Source: Spirochaetota bacterium (GTDB lineage: Bacteria > Spirochaetota > B62-G9 > DRHN01). From it: a stretch of DNA of 19,988 nt. The translations under genes and the position numbers were made by a program. This document shows positions 7,323-14,482 of this stretch, piece by piece; position 1 is the stretch's first letter; each line of letters begins with the position of its first letter. The stretch is from the NCBI GenBank assembly GCA_023136305.1, contig JAGLSF010000005.1:1-19988 (forward strand), written 5' to 3'. The notes below the pieces were generated by a model, which saw nothing but the letters and a program-made list of their open reading frames with translations, ran no database searches and was not told the DNA's origin.

Positions 7323-8690
7323 GGGCTTTGTGGAGGGTTTTTTGATTTCCACCCTTTTCAGGAGACGGTTAAACTGTGCTCCACTGTAGAGCTCCAGTGC
7401 GCGTCCCTCGACGAAGTTTAACGCCTCGTCGGTGAACTCCGTACTCGTCATGCAGATACCAAGCTTCGCCTTCGTTTCCTTCACTTTTTCGTAGAACTCA
7501 CGTATTGCCAGCTGGCCTACCTTTGAGGTTCCTCTGAAGAATTTGAAAAGAATTGTCATGTTCCTGTGCTTGTAGATTGCCTGTGCGAATATCTCAACAG
7601 ATGAGTCGCGCTGGCTGCCGACACGCATGATCACCACATTTTCGGCGAATTTTACTGCAATATATCGGCACACTTTCAAAAAGCTGGACAGAGGGGCTGT
7701 CATATAGGCCTTGAGCACATTCGAGTACTTCATCTTTTCGTACTTTTCCACCTTGGCACGAACGTCCCTGTAGTCCGACGAACGAGCAAGGATTCGCTCC
7801 CACTGTTTGAGGGCATTCTGAATATCGCCCTGTGCGAGATACACTTCTGCGATCTCATATGTGATTTCAAACTTCTGGTCTCTCTGTAGTCCCTCTGATT
7901 TCAGTGCAAGTGTGAGCACTCTCAAAGCATCCGCATAATTCTTGTATGCACTGAGCAGCTTACCTGCTTCCATGAGGCTTACGGCTGTGAAACGCGAGTC
8001 CACCCGCGCTTTGATATAGTGTTCCAGTGCATCGTTGTGATTACCAAACTCATTGTGTACTTCAGCGAGATAGAAGTGAATTTCGGGGTCCTGTGGATTC
8101 ATGTTGTGAGCGAGCTTGAGGAGACGGAGCGTATCAGCATATTTCTTCAGCTGATAAAAGATGATACCGATCTCCTTGAGTACTGAGTAATTGTCTCTCT
8201 GAATGGAGAGGGCTTTCTTGAAGTACTTCAGGGCCTCGTTCAGCGCTTTTCGCCGTACTTCCAGCCTTCCGAGCTCTATATAGGGTTCTACGTCATCGGG
8301 GTCCAGCTTTCTCATGATCGTGTATGCTTTGTAGGCCTCATCGACATTACCGAGCTCTTTGTGGCAATCGGCAAGGAGTCCGTATATTTCCTTCTGGTCT
8401 CTATCTTCCCTGCCGCGGCTGTAGGTGAGCAGGCTCTGAAGCTGTACAACCGCCTCGCTGTAATTACCGATCTCCATGAGTAGATCGGAAGCCTGTTTCC
8501 GCTTTTCCACGTCAAAGGGGTCTTTCCTGATCATTGCGAGCAATGTCTTTGCTGCATGTTCCTTTGAGCCCGTCTCTATGTTCTTATAAATGGAGGATTT
8601 CAATTTAACTTTTTTGAGGAGACGTATGACGTAGAAGGCACTAAGAAAGATGGCTATGAAGATGGCAATAACGACTATGGTAGCTAGCAT
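7314..8690 (-). CDS. Membrane-anchored TPR protein with degenerate Mrr-like C-terminal domain
   Basis: The protein has 458 residues. One N-terminal transmembrane helix (about 3-23) is followed by a basic stretch, placing the rest in the cytoplasm. About eight TPR-type repeats fill residues 35-320, for example DPFDVEKRKQASDLL and DPDDVEPYIELGRLEV. The C-terminal domain (about 340-446) resembles restriction-endonuclease-like Mrr domains in its later part: VGQLAIREFYEKV (391-403) and GICMTSTEFTDEALNF (411-426) match the helix and strand after the catalytic strand. The expected Asp and QxK residues are not evident: SVEIFAQ (364-370) and ILFKFF (380-385) stand there. The ATG at 8690 is chosen over a TTG at 8702 because GGGA lies 6 nt upstream and the promoter would start transcription near 8700. 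The function is unknown; protein or DNA tethering at the membrane is inference. Confidence 0.8.
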   Translation of the reverse strand: MLATIVVIAIFIAIFLSAFYVIRLLKKVKLKSSIYKNIETGSKEHAAKTLLAMIRKDPFDVEKRKQASDLLMEIGNYSEAVVQLQSLLTYSRGREDRDQKEIYGLLADCHKELGNVDEAYKAYTIMRKLDPDDVEPYIELGRLEVRRKALNEALKYFKKALSIQRDNYSVLKEIGIIFYQLKKYADTLRLLKLAHNMNPQDPEIHFYLAEVHNEFGNHNDALEHYIKARVDSRFTAVSLMEAGKLLSAYKNYADALRVLTLALKSEGLQRDQKFEITYEIAEVYLAQGDIQNALKQWERILARSSDYRDVRAKVEKYEKMKYSNVLKAYMTAPLSSFLKVCRYIAVKFAENVVIMRVGSQRDSSVEIFAQAIYKHRNMTILFKFFRGTSKVGQLAIREFYEKVKETKAKLGICMTSTEFTDEALNFVEGRALELYSGAQFNRLLKRVEIKKPSTKPSR

Positions 8691-8706
8691 GTTTCGTCCC
8701 AACCCT

Positions 8707-8735
8707 ATTGTAATGAATGGTCAGAGGGCTGTCAA
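8707..8735 (-). promoter_or_regulatory. Near-consensus sigma-70 promoter for the TPR/Mrr-like gene
   Basis: Read on the minus strand, TTGACA (8735-8730) is separated by exactly 17 bp from TACAAT (8712-8707), matching 11 of 12 consensus positions. The predicted transcription start is near 8700, about 10 nt before the ATG at 8690. This excludes the upstream TTG as the start codon. It is the best promoter in the window. Confidence 0.75.
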
Positions 8736-8757
8736 TAAAAGTGGTGTGGGGCTGCTC

Positions 8758-8834
8758 TATAATACAGGGGTGTTGGCGAAGGAAGTTCGCCATATTGGGG
8801 AGAGGTTGCCAAGATGTATTAAAGTGATTACAAT
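8758..8834 (+). promoter_or_regulatory. Candidate promoters and leader hairpin for the small membrane protein
   Basis: Two candidates exist. A perfect -10 TATAAT (8758-8763) lacks a recognisable -35; it would give a leader of about 75 nt containing a 7-bp hairpin, TGGCGAA-GGAAG-TTCGCCA (8774-8792). Nearer the gene, TTGCCA (8806-8811) and TACAAT (8829-8834) are 17 bp apart. That pair would start transcription near 8841, only about 6 nt before the ATG at 8847, leaving the AGGTG ribosome binding site off the message. Sequence alone does not decide between them. Confidence 0.45.
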
Positions 8835-8846
8835 AGGTGTGAACCG

Positions 8847-9137
8847 ATGTTTCAATTTCCCTTTACGCCCACTGTGTACTTCCACCTGTTTGATCTTGCG
8901 CTCGCGGTCTGTATATATGGAATTTCCATCGTGCTTTTTCTCACTTATAAGCGCGGCAAACTGGGGCCGATACTGTTCCTGGGACTCTTCATCTTCCCCC
9001 TTCAGTTCAGCATATGGTTTCTTCAGAGCAGAATCAGTCTGTCATTTCCCATGCAGATCAACATACTCGAAGTGTTCTATCTCTTCTTCGTGAAGTTCAG
9101 CGTTCTTGTGACCCTGATTCTCGCCAGGCGCTCCTAG
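8847..9137 (+). CDS. Small integral membrane protein, function unknown
   Basis: The protein has 96 residues with three predicted membrane helices, roughly 13-33 (starting FHLFDLALAVCIYG), 39-58 (starting GPILFLGLFIF) and 72-92 (starting ILEVFYLFFVKF). The connecting segments are basic (YKRGK after helix 1, ARRS at the end). AGGTG at 8835-8839 sits 7 nt before the ATG. The regular hydrophobic pattern and clean basic loops favour this frame over an overlapping frame at 8650-9093. It lies between the divergent TPR/Mrr-like gene and rplU. I do not recognise the family. Confidence 0.6.
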   Translation: MFQFPFTPTVYFHLFDLALAVCIYGISIVLFLTYKRGKLGPILFLGLFIFPLQFSIWFLQSRISLSFPMQINILEVFYLFFVKFSVLVTLILARRS

Positions 9138-9228
9138 TACCGTTATGGCACATTTAGGCAGTTTGGATGAACCCTCCGGGGGTGTTATCTCTGTGGGTGC
9201 CCATCTAGTTTGAGAAGCTAAAGTTGTA

Positions 9229-9257
9229 TTGACTTTACCGGGTGAATCCTATATTTT
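9229..9257 (+). promoter_or_regulatory. Promoter of the rplU-rpmA operon
   Basis: TTGACT (9229-9234) is followed after 17 bp by TATTTT (9252-9257). TATATT (9250-9255) is a closer -10 match but at 15 bp. Transcription would start around 9262-9264, about 18 nt before the rplU ATG at 9281. This argues against a GTG start at 9242, which lies inside the promoter. Confidence 0.6.
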
Positions 9258-9280
9258 ACTATAGGTTTTTGGAGGAATGT

Positions 9281-9586
9281 ATGTACTGGCTGGTTGAATT
9301 GAATAATAAACAGTATAAGATCGAAGCGGGGGAACCGGTACTTGTCGATAAGCTCGATGCGAAACAGGACAGTGAAATAAGCATCGACAAGGTGCTGCTG
9401 ATGAGAGGCGACAAGGATGAGGTCAAGATCGGAATACCCTATCTGAAGGATGTCAAGCTCAAGGCCAAAGTTCTCGGCAATGTAAGCGGGAAGAAGGTTC
9501 GGGTTTTCAAGTATAAAAAACGGAAAGATTACCGAAGAACGATTGGTTCAAGACCCCAGTACACTCAAATAATCGTTCAGGGTTAA
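9281..9586 (+). CDS. rplU: 50S ribosomal protein L21
   Basis: Large-subunit protein that binds 23S rRNA. The 101 residues start with the characteristic MYWLVELNNKQYKIEAGEPV and end with the basic segment KYKKRKDYRRTIGSRPQYTQ. Length matches L21. The ATG at 9281 is chosen because GGAGG (9271-9275) is 5 nt upstream and L21 proteins begin with this MYxxVE pattern; a longer in-frame GTG start at 9242 would add 13 unrelated residues. rpmA follows after 16 nt. Unlike in Firmicutes, no Prp protease gene separates the two. Confidence 0.96.
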   Translation: MYWLVELNNKQYKIEAGEPVLVDKLDAKQDSEISIDKVLLMRGDKDEVKIGIPYLKDVKLKAKVLGNVSGKKVRVFKYKKRKDYRRTIGSRPQYTQIIVQG

Positions 9587-9602
9587 AGAGAGGGACAGTC
9601 CC

Positions 9603-9857
9603 ATGGCACACAAAAAGGGCGGCGGCAGCACAAAAAACAGCACGGACAGCCATTCCAAAAGGCTGGGTGTGAAACGATTTGCCGGTGAAATTGTCTCAGG
9701 TGGTTCAATTCTCGTCCGCCAGCGTGGTACCCGTATACACCCTGGAAACAATGTGGGAAGGGGCAAAGACGATACCCTCTTCGCAAAAGTGGACGGAGTC
9801 GTGAAATTCGAAACCTTCGGACATGGAAAGAGAAGGGTGTCCGTATATTCGGAATAA
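9603..9857 (+). CDS. rpmA: 50S ribosomal protein L27
   Basis: Large-subunit protein whose N-terminal tail reaches the peptidyl-transferase centre. The 84 residues start MAHKKGGGSTKNSTDS and contain the conserved RQRGTRIHPGNNVGRG and DGVVKFE segments. There is no N-terminal extension of the kind removed by Prp in Firmicutes, which fits the absence of a prp gene next door. A purine-rich GAGAGGGA just before the start acts as ribosome binding site. It overlaps a small palindrome, GGGAC-A-GTCCC (9592-9602). Confidence 0.97.
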   Translation: MAHKKGGGSTKNSTDSHSKRLGVKRFAGEIVSGGSILVRQRGTRIHPGNNVGRGKDDTLFAKVDGVVKFETFGHGKRRVSVYSE

Positions 9858-9925
9858 CCCATATTTTCCCCTTATTCTCATCCCAGAAACATTTTCATCA
9901 CATCCGATCTATTCGGCAGTTGGGC

Positions 9926-9954
9926 TTACCATTTCTCAAAAAAATCAATATTAT
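9926..9954 (+). promoter_or_regulatory. Probable promoter for obg and the genes that follow
   Basis: TTACCA (9926-9931) is 17 bp from TATTAT (9949-9954), in a 125-nt gap after rpmA that otherwise shows no clear terminator or gene. Transcription would start near 9961, leaving a leader of about 22 nt before obg. Read-through from rplU-rpmA is also possible. Confidence 0.5.
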
Positions 9955-9982
9955 TATGATGATCTTCAACTTCGGTTAGCCT

Positions 9983-10975
9983 ATGTCGCGTTTTGTAGAT
10001 GAGGTCGATATAACTGTATGTTCCGGCAAAGGCGGAGCAGGGGCAGTTTCATTCAGGCGGGAGAAGTACGTCCCAAAGGGTGGACCGGACGGCGGTGATG
10101 GCGGGAAGGGCGGCGATGTCATCGTAAGTGTGAGAAGGGATCTCAGGACCCTGTACCATCTCAAGGTGAAGGGCAGTATAAGAGCGAAAAGCGGTATGCC
10201 CGGAAGGGACAGAAATCGACATGGTGCAGACGGAGGAGACAGCATTGTCCATGTACCTCCCGGTACCGTTATTCTCGATTCCCTGACAGGAAGGACGCTC
10301 GCAGATCTGACCTTGGGTGGCGAGTCCTACACTGCTGTGCGGGGAGGCAGGGGGGGCAGGGGTAATGCACGGTTTGCGACAGCAACCAACCAGGCGCCGC
10401 GTTATGCACAGGGCGGCGAACCTGGCAGTGAGATCGTACTCACTCTCCACATCAAGGTCATTGCCGACATCGGGCTCGTGGGCCTTCCCAATGCTGGTAA
10501 ATCCACACTTCTCTCTGTGATCACCAATGCTCGACCGAAAATTGCAGGATATCCCTTCACCACCCTTACCCCTAACCTTGGTGTCATGCAGTATGGGGAC
10601 AGGTGCGAATACATCATTGCCGATATTCCTGGACTAATCGAGGGGGCAAGCTCGGGCCAGGGGCTTGGTATCCGGTTTCTCAAACATATAGAGCGTACGA
10701 AAATACTGCTATTCCTTCTCGACCTCTTTGAGGAAAATTATGAGGAGCATTACCGGACCCTTGCTGGAGAGTTGAAGAGCCACTCAAACATGCTGTTGGG
10801 CAAGCCTCGCCTTGTCGTGGGAACAAAGCTCGATGTAGTGGATGATGATCGTGTAGAGGCCTTTTTTTCCTTAGCTACCGAGGGAAGGAAGGTTGCCATA
10901 TCATCGGTCATGAGAAGGGGTATAGATGAGCTGAAGGATGCGATTGTGCACCTCATGGAGGATCTCGGTGAGTGA
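9983..10975 (+). CDS. obg: GTPase Obg (CgtA/ObgE)
   Basis: Ribosome-associated GTPase for 50S assembly and growth control. The 330 residues begin with the glycine-rich Obg fold (about 1-160; SGKGGAGAVSFRREK, GGPDGGDGGKGGD). The G domain has G1 GLPNAGKST (167-175), G2 YPFTTLTPNLG, G3 DIPG, G4 TKLD and G5 ISS. It ends shortly after the G domain, so the variable C-terminal OCT domain is missing; such short Obg proteins are common. No good Shine-Dalgarno precedes the ATG. The 3' end overlaps nadD by 8 nt. Confidence 0.96.
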   Translation: MSRFVDEVDITVCSGKGGAGAVSFRREKYVPKGGPDGGDGGKGGDVIVSVRRDLRTLYHLKVKGSIRAKSGMPGRDRNRHGADGGDSIVHVPPGTVILDSLTGRTLADLTLGGESYTAVRGGRGGRGNARFATATNQAPRYAQGGEPGSEIVLTLHIKVIADIGLVGLPNAGKSTLLSVITNARPKIAGYPFTTLTPNLGVMQYGDRCEYIIADIPGLIEGASSGQGLGIRFLKHIERTKILLFLLDLFEENYEEHYRTLAGELKSHSNMLLGKPRLVVGTKLDVVDDDRVEAFFSLATEGRKVAISSVMRRGIDELKDAIVHLMEDLGE

Positions 10976-11570
10976 AAGAATTGGGATTTTGGGGGGGACC
11001 TTCAATCCAATACATCTTGGCCATTTGCGGCTTGCCGAAGATGTGCGCGAGCAATTTTTCTTGGACCGCATACTCTTTATACCGACCAATATTCCTCCCC
11101 ACAAACCACTGGAACACAAGATCGATCCCCGGCATCGCCTGCATATGGTAAATATTGCCATTCAGGGAAACGACGCATTCTGCTGTGAGGATGTGGAGCT
11201 TGGGCGGGACGGCAACTCCTATACCATCGACACAGTCGACTACATCTATGCACATTACCAGTTCGAGGACAGGCCCTACTTTATATTCGGTTCCGATTTA
11301 ATGCCGGAACTTCATACCTGGAAGGATGTTGAGAGGCTCGCCCGGCTAGTTCACTTCATCGTACTGGTCCGGGCCAATTATCCATTTGTCAGCGGGAAGA
11401 GTAATGATATAATAGGCTTGAAATACAGTCTCTATGAGGGCAGAAAAATACAGATAAATTCTTCGGAAATACGGGATCTGATGCGGGAGGGCAAGAGTGT
11501 TCGTTATCTCGTGACAGATCCCGTACATGAATATATAGAGGATAATGGACTCTACAGACAGCAAGGCTGA
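10968..11570 (+). CDS. nadD: Nicotinate-nucleotide adenylyltransferase NadD
   Basis: Converts nicotinate mononucleotide and ATP to deamido-NAD in NAD synthesis. The 200 residues have the nucleotidyltransferase motif GGTFNPIHLGH with His16 and His19, a middle FGSDLMPELHTW, and the C-terminal NSSEIR signature that replaces ISSTxIR. The start is GTG 10968: GGAGGA at 10957-10962 lies 5 nt upstream and the protein then begins directly with the Rossmann strand. An ATG at 10938 would add ten residues and lose this spacing. The gene overlaps obg by 8 nt and yqeK by 26 nt. Confidence 0.94.
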   Translation: MSERIGILGGTFNPIHLGHLRLAEDVREQFFLDRILFIPTNIPPHKPLEHKIDPRHRLHMVNIAIQGNDAFCCEDVELGRDGNSYTIDTVDYIYAHYQFEDRPYFIFGSDLMPELHTWKDVERLARLVHFIVLVRANYPFVSGKSNDIIGLKYSLYEGRKIQINSSEIRDLMREGKSVRYLVTDPVHEYIEDNGLYRQQG

Positions 11571-12132
11571 AACCCAGAAACGGGTGCGGGAGCTTCTCAG
11601 TCGAGAACGGTACGAGCATACTCTCGGCGTCTGCGATACTGCGGAGAGTCTCGCACGCCAGTACGGCTGTGATGTCGGGAAGGTAGCAAAATCGGCACTC
11701 CTTCATGACATAGCCCGTGATTTTTCTCAGGATGATATGCAGTGTCTGATCCGGCAGGATGAACCGGATGCTGTTTTTTCCGAAACATTTCTGCATGAAC
11801 CGCTGCTCCTCCATGCACGTGCAGGTGCAGTAGTTGCACGGAATCAGTTTGGTATAGATGACAGGGATATCCTTCGCGGTATTGAGCTCCACACAACGGG
11901 CGGCCCGGGCATGGGCCTGCTTGAGCGAATTATTTTTGTAGCGGATTTCATTGAACCGGGAAGAACCATGCGTGGTGTGAAAAAGGCAGGACAACTGGCC
12001 CGGGAAAACCTCGATGCTGCCATGCTTTACATTCTGAAACTGGTTTTAAACTATCTCCTGGATGGCGAACGATGTATACTCACCGAGTCCATCGACGCGT
12101 ATAACGAAATCATTTTAAACAGGGAAAATTAG
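11545..12132 (+). CDS. yqeK: YqeK-type HD-domain hydrolase (symmetrical Ap4A hydrolase)
   Basis: YqeK enzymes split diadenosine tetraphosphate symmetrically to two ADP. The 195 residues show the HD fold: His25 (RYEHTLGV), His54-Asp55 (ALLHDIARD), further metal-site histidines in LLLHARAG and ELHTTG, and an Asp in IFVADFIEPGR. The place right after nadD is the usual one and the order nadD-yqeK-rsfS is widely conserved, but here an LCP-family gene sits before rsfS. The start lies inside the end of nadD, with a 26-nt overlap; the next gene begins directly after the stop. Confidence 0.9.
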   Translation: MDSTDSKAETQKRVRELLSRERYEHTLGVCDTAESLARQYGCDVGKVAKSALLHDIARDFSQDDMQCLIRQDEPDAVFSETFLHEPLLLHARAGAVVARNQFGIDDRDILRGIELHTTGGPGMGLLERIIFVADFIEPGRTMRGVKKAGQLARENLDAAMLYILKLVLNYLLDGERCILTESIDAYNEIILNREN

Positions 12133-13353
12133 ATGAGGATCAATGTTGCAGACCTGAAGCTTCAGAAAGACTATCGAAGAAAATCTGATTTTGACTGGAT
12201 ATCCATTCTCCTCATTCTGCTTGCCATAGGAATCGTGGTGGGGGCCATCTACTTCATATTCTACTTCAGGGAAAGCGGTGTCGAACAACTTCTCAAATCT
12301 GAATCAATACTCTCCACTATCGTGGTGGTCAATAACGGAGAAGAGACCGATACAATAGCTTTAAGTTTCTACAACCCAAAGACAAAAAAGCTTGCGTACA
12401 TTCTCATACCCACAAAAACTAGGTTGAAGGTGGATTATGAGGACAAGCCGGTCTACGATATCGTGCAAAACATCTACTTCCGGGGCGGTATGAAGGTTGT
12501 CAGGGAAACGATCGAACGGATAACCAAAACCGACTTTCCCTTTTATCTTGCCTATGACTTGCATGATGTGGAGAAACTCGTTGATCTTCTTGAAGGCCTG
12601 GAAATAATTGTTCCTGAGCCCATGAGTTATACCAATGCAGAAGAGGAATTGTTCATTAATATTGCAGAGGGGAGTCAGGTTCTCGACGGTGCAAAGGTAA
12701 AACAGCTTCTGCAGTACCGTTATGGGCCTTCGGGCATGAAGTCGGTTGTGGAGAATCACCGTATCTATGTAGAATCCCTCCTTGACAGGGCGGATGACGT
12801 GAACGCACTGCTCATCAATCAGAAGGCCCTGAATATTCTCGTGAGGGATTTGGATACCAATTTCAGCAGAAGGGACATTGTACTTCTTGCCGGCGAGATG
12901 AGTACATTGAACTCATCGAGGCTGCTCTTCTATAAGATGCACGGGAAGAACATTACTATAAAGGACGAGCAGTACATAACACCCGTGGAGAACGGTGTAT
13001 GGCTCAGAGACAGAATAGAAACGGTAAAAAAATTCATCAGCGATGAAGGCCCGGTACCCTTTGGTGATGAGATAAAGATGGAGATCCTCAACGGTTCCGG
13101 GAACCCAGGCCAGGCACAGAACCTTCGTAATTATTTTATTGAGTATGGATTCAATGTGGTCCATTATGGGAATGCCATGCGTAACGATTATGAGCGCACC
13201 TTGGTCGTCGATCGTATAGGGCGGCCTCGCCTCGCAAAGCGAATAGCGGACATCATCAATTGCAAGGAAGTATATACACGGGTTGATAAAACGTTACTGG
13301 TGGACGTGACCATCATCATAGGTATTGATTTCGAGGGGAAGACAGTACGATGA
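12133..13353 (+). CDS. LytR-CpsA-Psr (LCP) family protein, divergent, with LytR C-terminal domain
   Basis: A 406-residue protein with a short cytoplasmic N-terminus, one membrane helix (about 22-45) and an external remainder. Residues 60-225 follow the LCP pattern (ETDTIAL at 71-77, LIPTKTRLKV, then GGMKVVRETIERIT and LVDLLEGLEIIVP). Residues about 315-403 form a LytR_C domain (MEILNGSGNPGQA). LCP enzymes ligate polyprenyl-linked glycopolymers to the cell wall. Here the usual SIPRD is LIPTK (91-95), and the Arg/Asp/Arg-Gln block after the RY pair is replaced by GMKSVVENHR (201-210). The catalytic Arg and Asp residues therefore seem lost. It may be a binding or structural relative. The gene starts directly after yqeK and overlaps rsfS by 4 nt. 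Confidence 0.82.
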   Translation: MRINVADLKLQKDYRRKSDFDWISILLILLAIGIVVGAIYFIFYFRESGVEQLLKSESILSTIVVVNNGEETDTIALSFYNPKTKKLAYILIPTKTRLKVDYEDKPVYDIVQNIYFRGGMKVVRETIERITKTDFPFYLAYDLHDVEKLVDLLEGLEIIVPEPMSYTNAEEELFINIAEGSQVLDGAKVKQLLQYRYGPSGMKSVVENHRIYVESLLDRADDVNALLINQKALNILVRDLDTNFSRRDIVLLAGEMSTLNSSRLLFYKMHGKNITIKDEQYITPVENGVWLRDRIETVKKFISDEGPVPFGDEIKMEILNGSGNPGQAQNLRNYFIEYGFNVVHYGNAMRNDYERTLVVDRIGRPRLAKRIADIINCKEVYTRVDKTLLVDVTIIIGIDFEGKTVR

Positions 13354-13745
13354 GAGAGATGACTGCTCCGAAAGAGAAGGGATCCCGGGAGGAACTGGCA
13401 GAGTGGGTAAAGGAGATCGCCGAATTTCTTCGTGACCGGAAAGCGCGGGATATTCTGGTTCTCGATCTCGAGGGTATGACAAGTATTGCCGATTATTTCA
13501 TCATCTGTACTGTCACCTCCTCGGTTCAGACAAAGGCACTAATACGGGACCTGGAGAGTTTCATGAAGGAGTATGATGTCAAATCCCTCTCCAGGAACAC
13601 CAGTGTTGATTCACCGTGGGTACTTCTCGACTACAATTTCTTTATCATCCATCTTTTTCTTCAGGAGGGACGGGATTATTACCGGCTCGAAAAACTCTGG
13701 TCAGACGCTGAGGTTATATGCTCCTTTAAGGGTGGAATACTATGA
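13350..13745 (+). CDS. rsfS: Ribosomal silencing factor RsfS (Iojap family)
   Basis: Binds L14 of the large subunit and blocks joining with the 30S under starvation. The 131 residues contain the family core: ARDILVLDLEGMTSIADYFI, then VTSSVQTKAL, SPWVLLDYNFFIIHLF and the C-terminal YYRLEKLWSDA. The N-terminus has about 12 extra polar residues. The ATG overlaps the LCP stop as ATGA (13350-13353), and its own stop overlaps the next ATG in the same way (13742-13745), so translation of the three genes is probably coupled. Confidence 0.94.
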   Translation: MREMTAPKEKGSREELAEWVKEIAEFLRDRKARDILVLDLEGMTSIADYFIICTVTSSVQTKALIRDLESFMKEYDVKSLSRNTSVDSPWVLLDYNFFIIHLFLQEGRDYYRLEKLWSDAEVICSFKGGIL

Positions 13746-14482
13746 TCAGAGGGGTTTTCTTCTGGTTTATTGGAGGTATAGTAACCCTCCTGTGGGACAT
13801 TTTGCTGCTGATCATTTCCCCCTTTTTCCCCCGTCGCCAGGATTTCTTTCATAACAATGTGCGCTACTGGGCAATTTTTCTCCTCCGGGTGCTCTGTGGC
13901 GTACGATTTGACGTGGAGGGTCTCGAAAACCTTCATAAAGGCAAGAACTACATCATCGTATCCAATCATCGTAGCTATACGGATATTCTGGTGGGTAACG
14001 CTACTGTGCCCATACAGTTCCGCTGGCTTGCCAAGAAGTCGCTGTTCAAGGTTCCCGCTATCGGCTGGGCAATGCGCTTTGCCGGATACATACCCATAGT
14101 CCGTGAGCGGGCTGTGTCTGCTTCTCGCAGCCTCGATAGAACAGCGGATGTCCTACGCTCCGGTGTTTCTGTCTGGATATTTCCTGAGGGGACCCGCACC
14201 CCCGAGCTGAAGCTTGGGGCCTTCAAACGTGGTGCTTTTCGGCTTGCCAGGGAAACGGGAACGCCCCTTCTGCCCGTGGTTTTTGTCAATACAGACAAGA
14301 TTTTCACGAAACCCTATCGTGCCAAACCCCAACAGGTCAGGGTCAGGGTGCTGGAACCGATTGACCCGGCAGGTTTCAGGCAGAGCGGAATGAATGAACG
14401 GGCCGTGGAGGAGCAGTTGATGGAAGTTGTCCGTGATATCATACAAAGGTCATACGATGCCCGAGCATCCCGGTCTTCATGA
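13742..14482 (+). CDS. plsC: 1-acyl-sn-glycerol-3-phosphate acyltransferase (PlsC family)
   Basis: Adds the second acyl chain to lysophosphatidate in phospholipid synthesis at the inner membrane. The 246 residues have an N-terminal hydrophobic segment (about 5-28) and the HX4D catalytic motif in SNHRSYTD (His76, Asp81). Further motifs are VPAIGWAMRFAGYIPIVR, the substrate-binding FPEGTRTP (Phe147-Gly150 onward) and GTPLLPVVFVNTD. These are the four blocks of glycerolipid acyltransferases. A role in another acyl transfer cannot be ruled out. It is linked to rsfS by an ATGA overlap, and its last 26 nt overlap the recG start. Confidence 0.88.
   Translation: MIRGVFFWFIGGIVTLLWDILLLIISPFFPRRQDFFHNNVRYWAIFLLRVLCGVRFDVEGLENLHKGKNYIIVSNHRSYTDILVGNATVPIQFRWLAKKSLFKVPAIGWAMRFAGYIPIVRERAVSASRSLDRTADVLRSGVSVWIFPEGTRTPELKLGAFKRGAFRLARETGTPLLPVVFVNTDKIFTKPYRAKPQQVRVRVLEPIDPAGFRQSGMNERAVEEQLMEVVRDIIQRSYDARASRSS

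Noticed and set aside
8650..9093. 147-codon plus-strand frame overlapping the start of the TPR gene and the small membrane ORF
   Set aside because: It runs antisense through the N-terminus of the TPR gene and in another frame over the 96-residue membrane protein. It has no ribosome binding site and its composition is irregular, so it is a shadow frame.
9242..9280. Longer GTG start for L21
   Set aside because: The codons lie in the promoter and would precede the strong GGAGG site. L21 proteins begin at the MYW residue at 9281.
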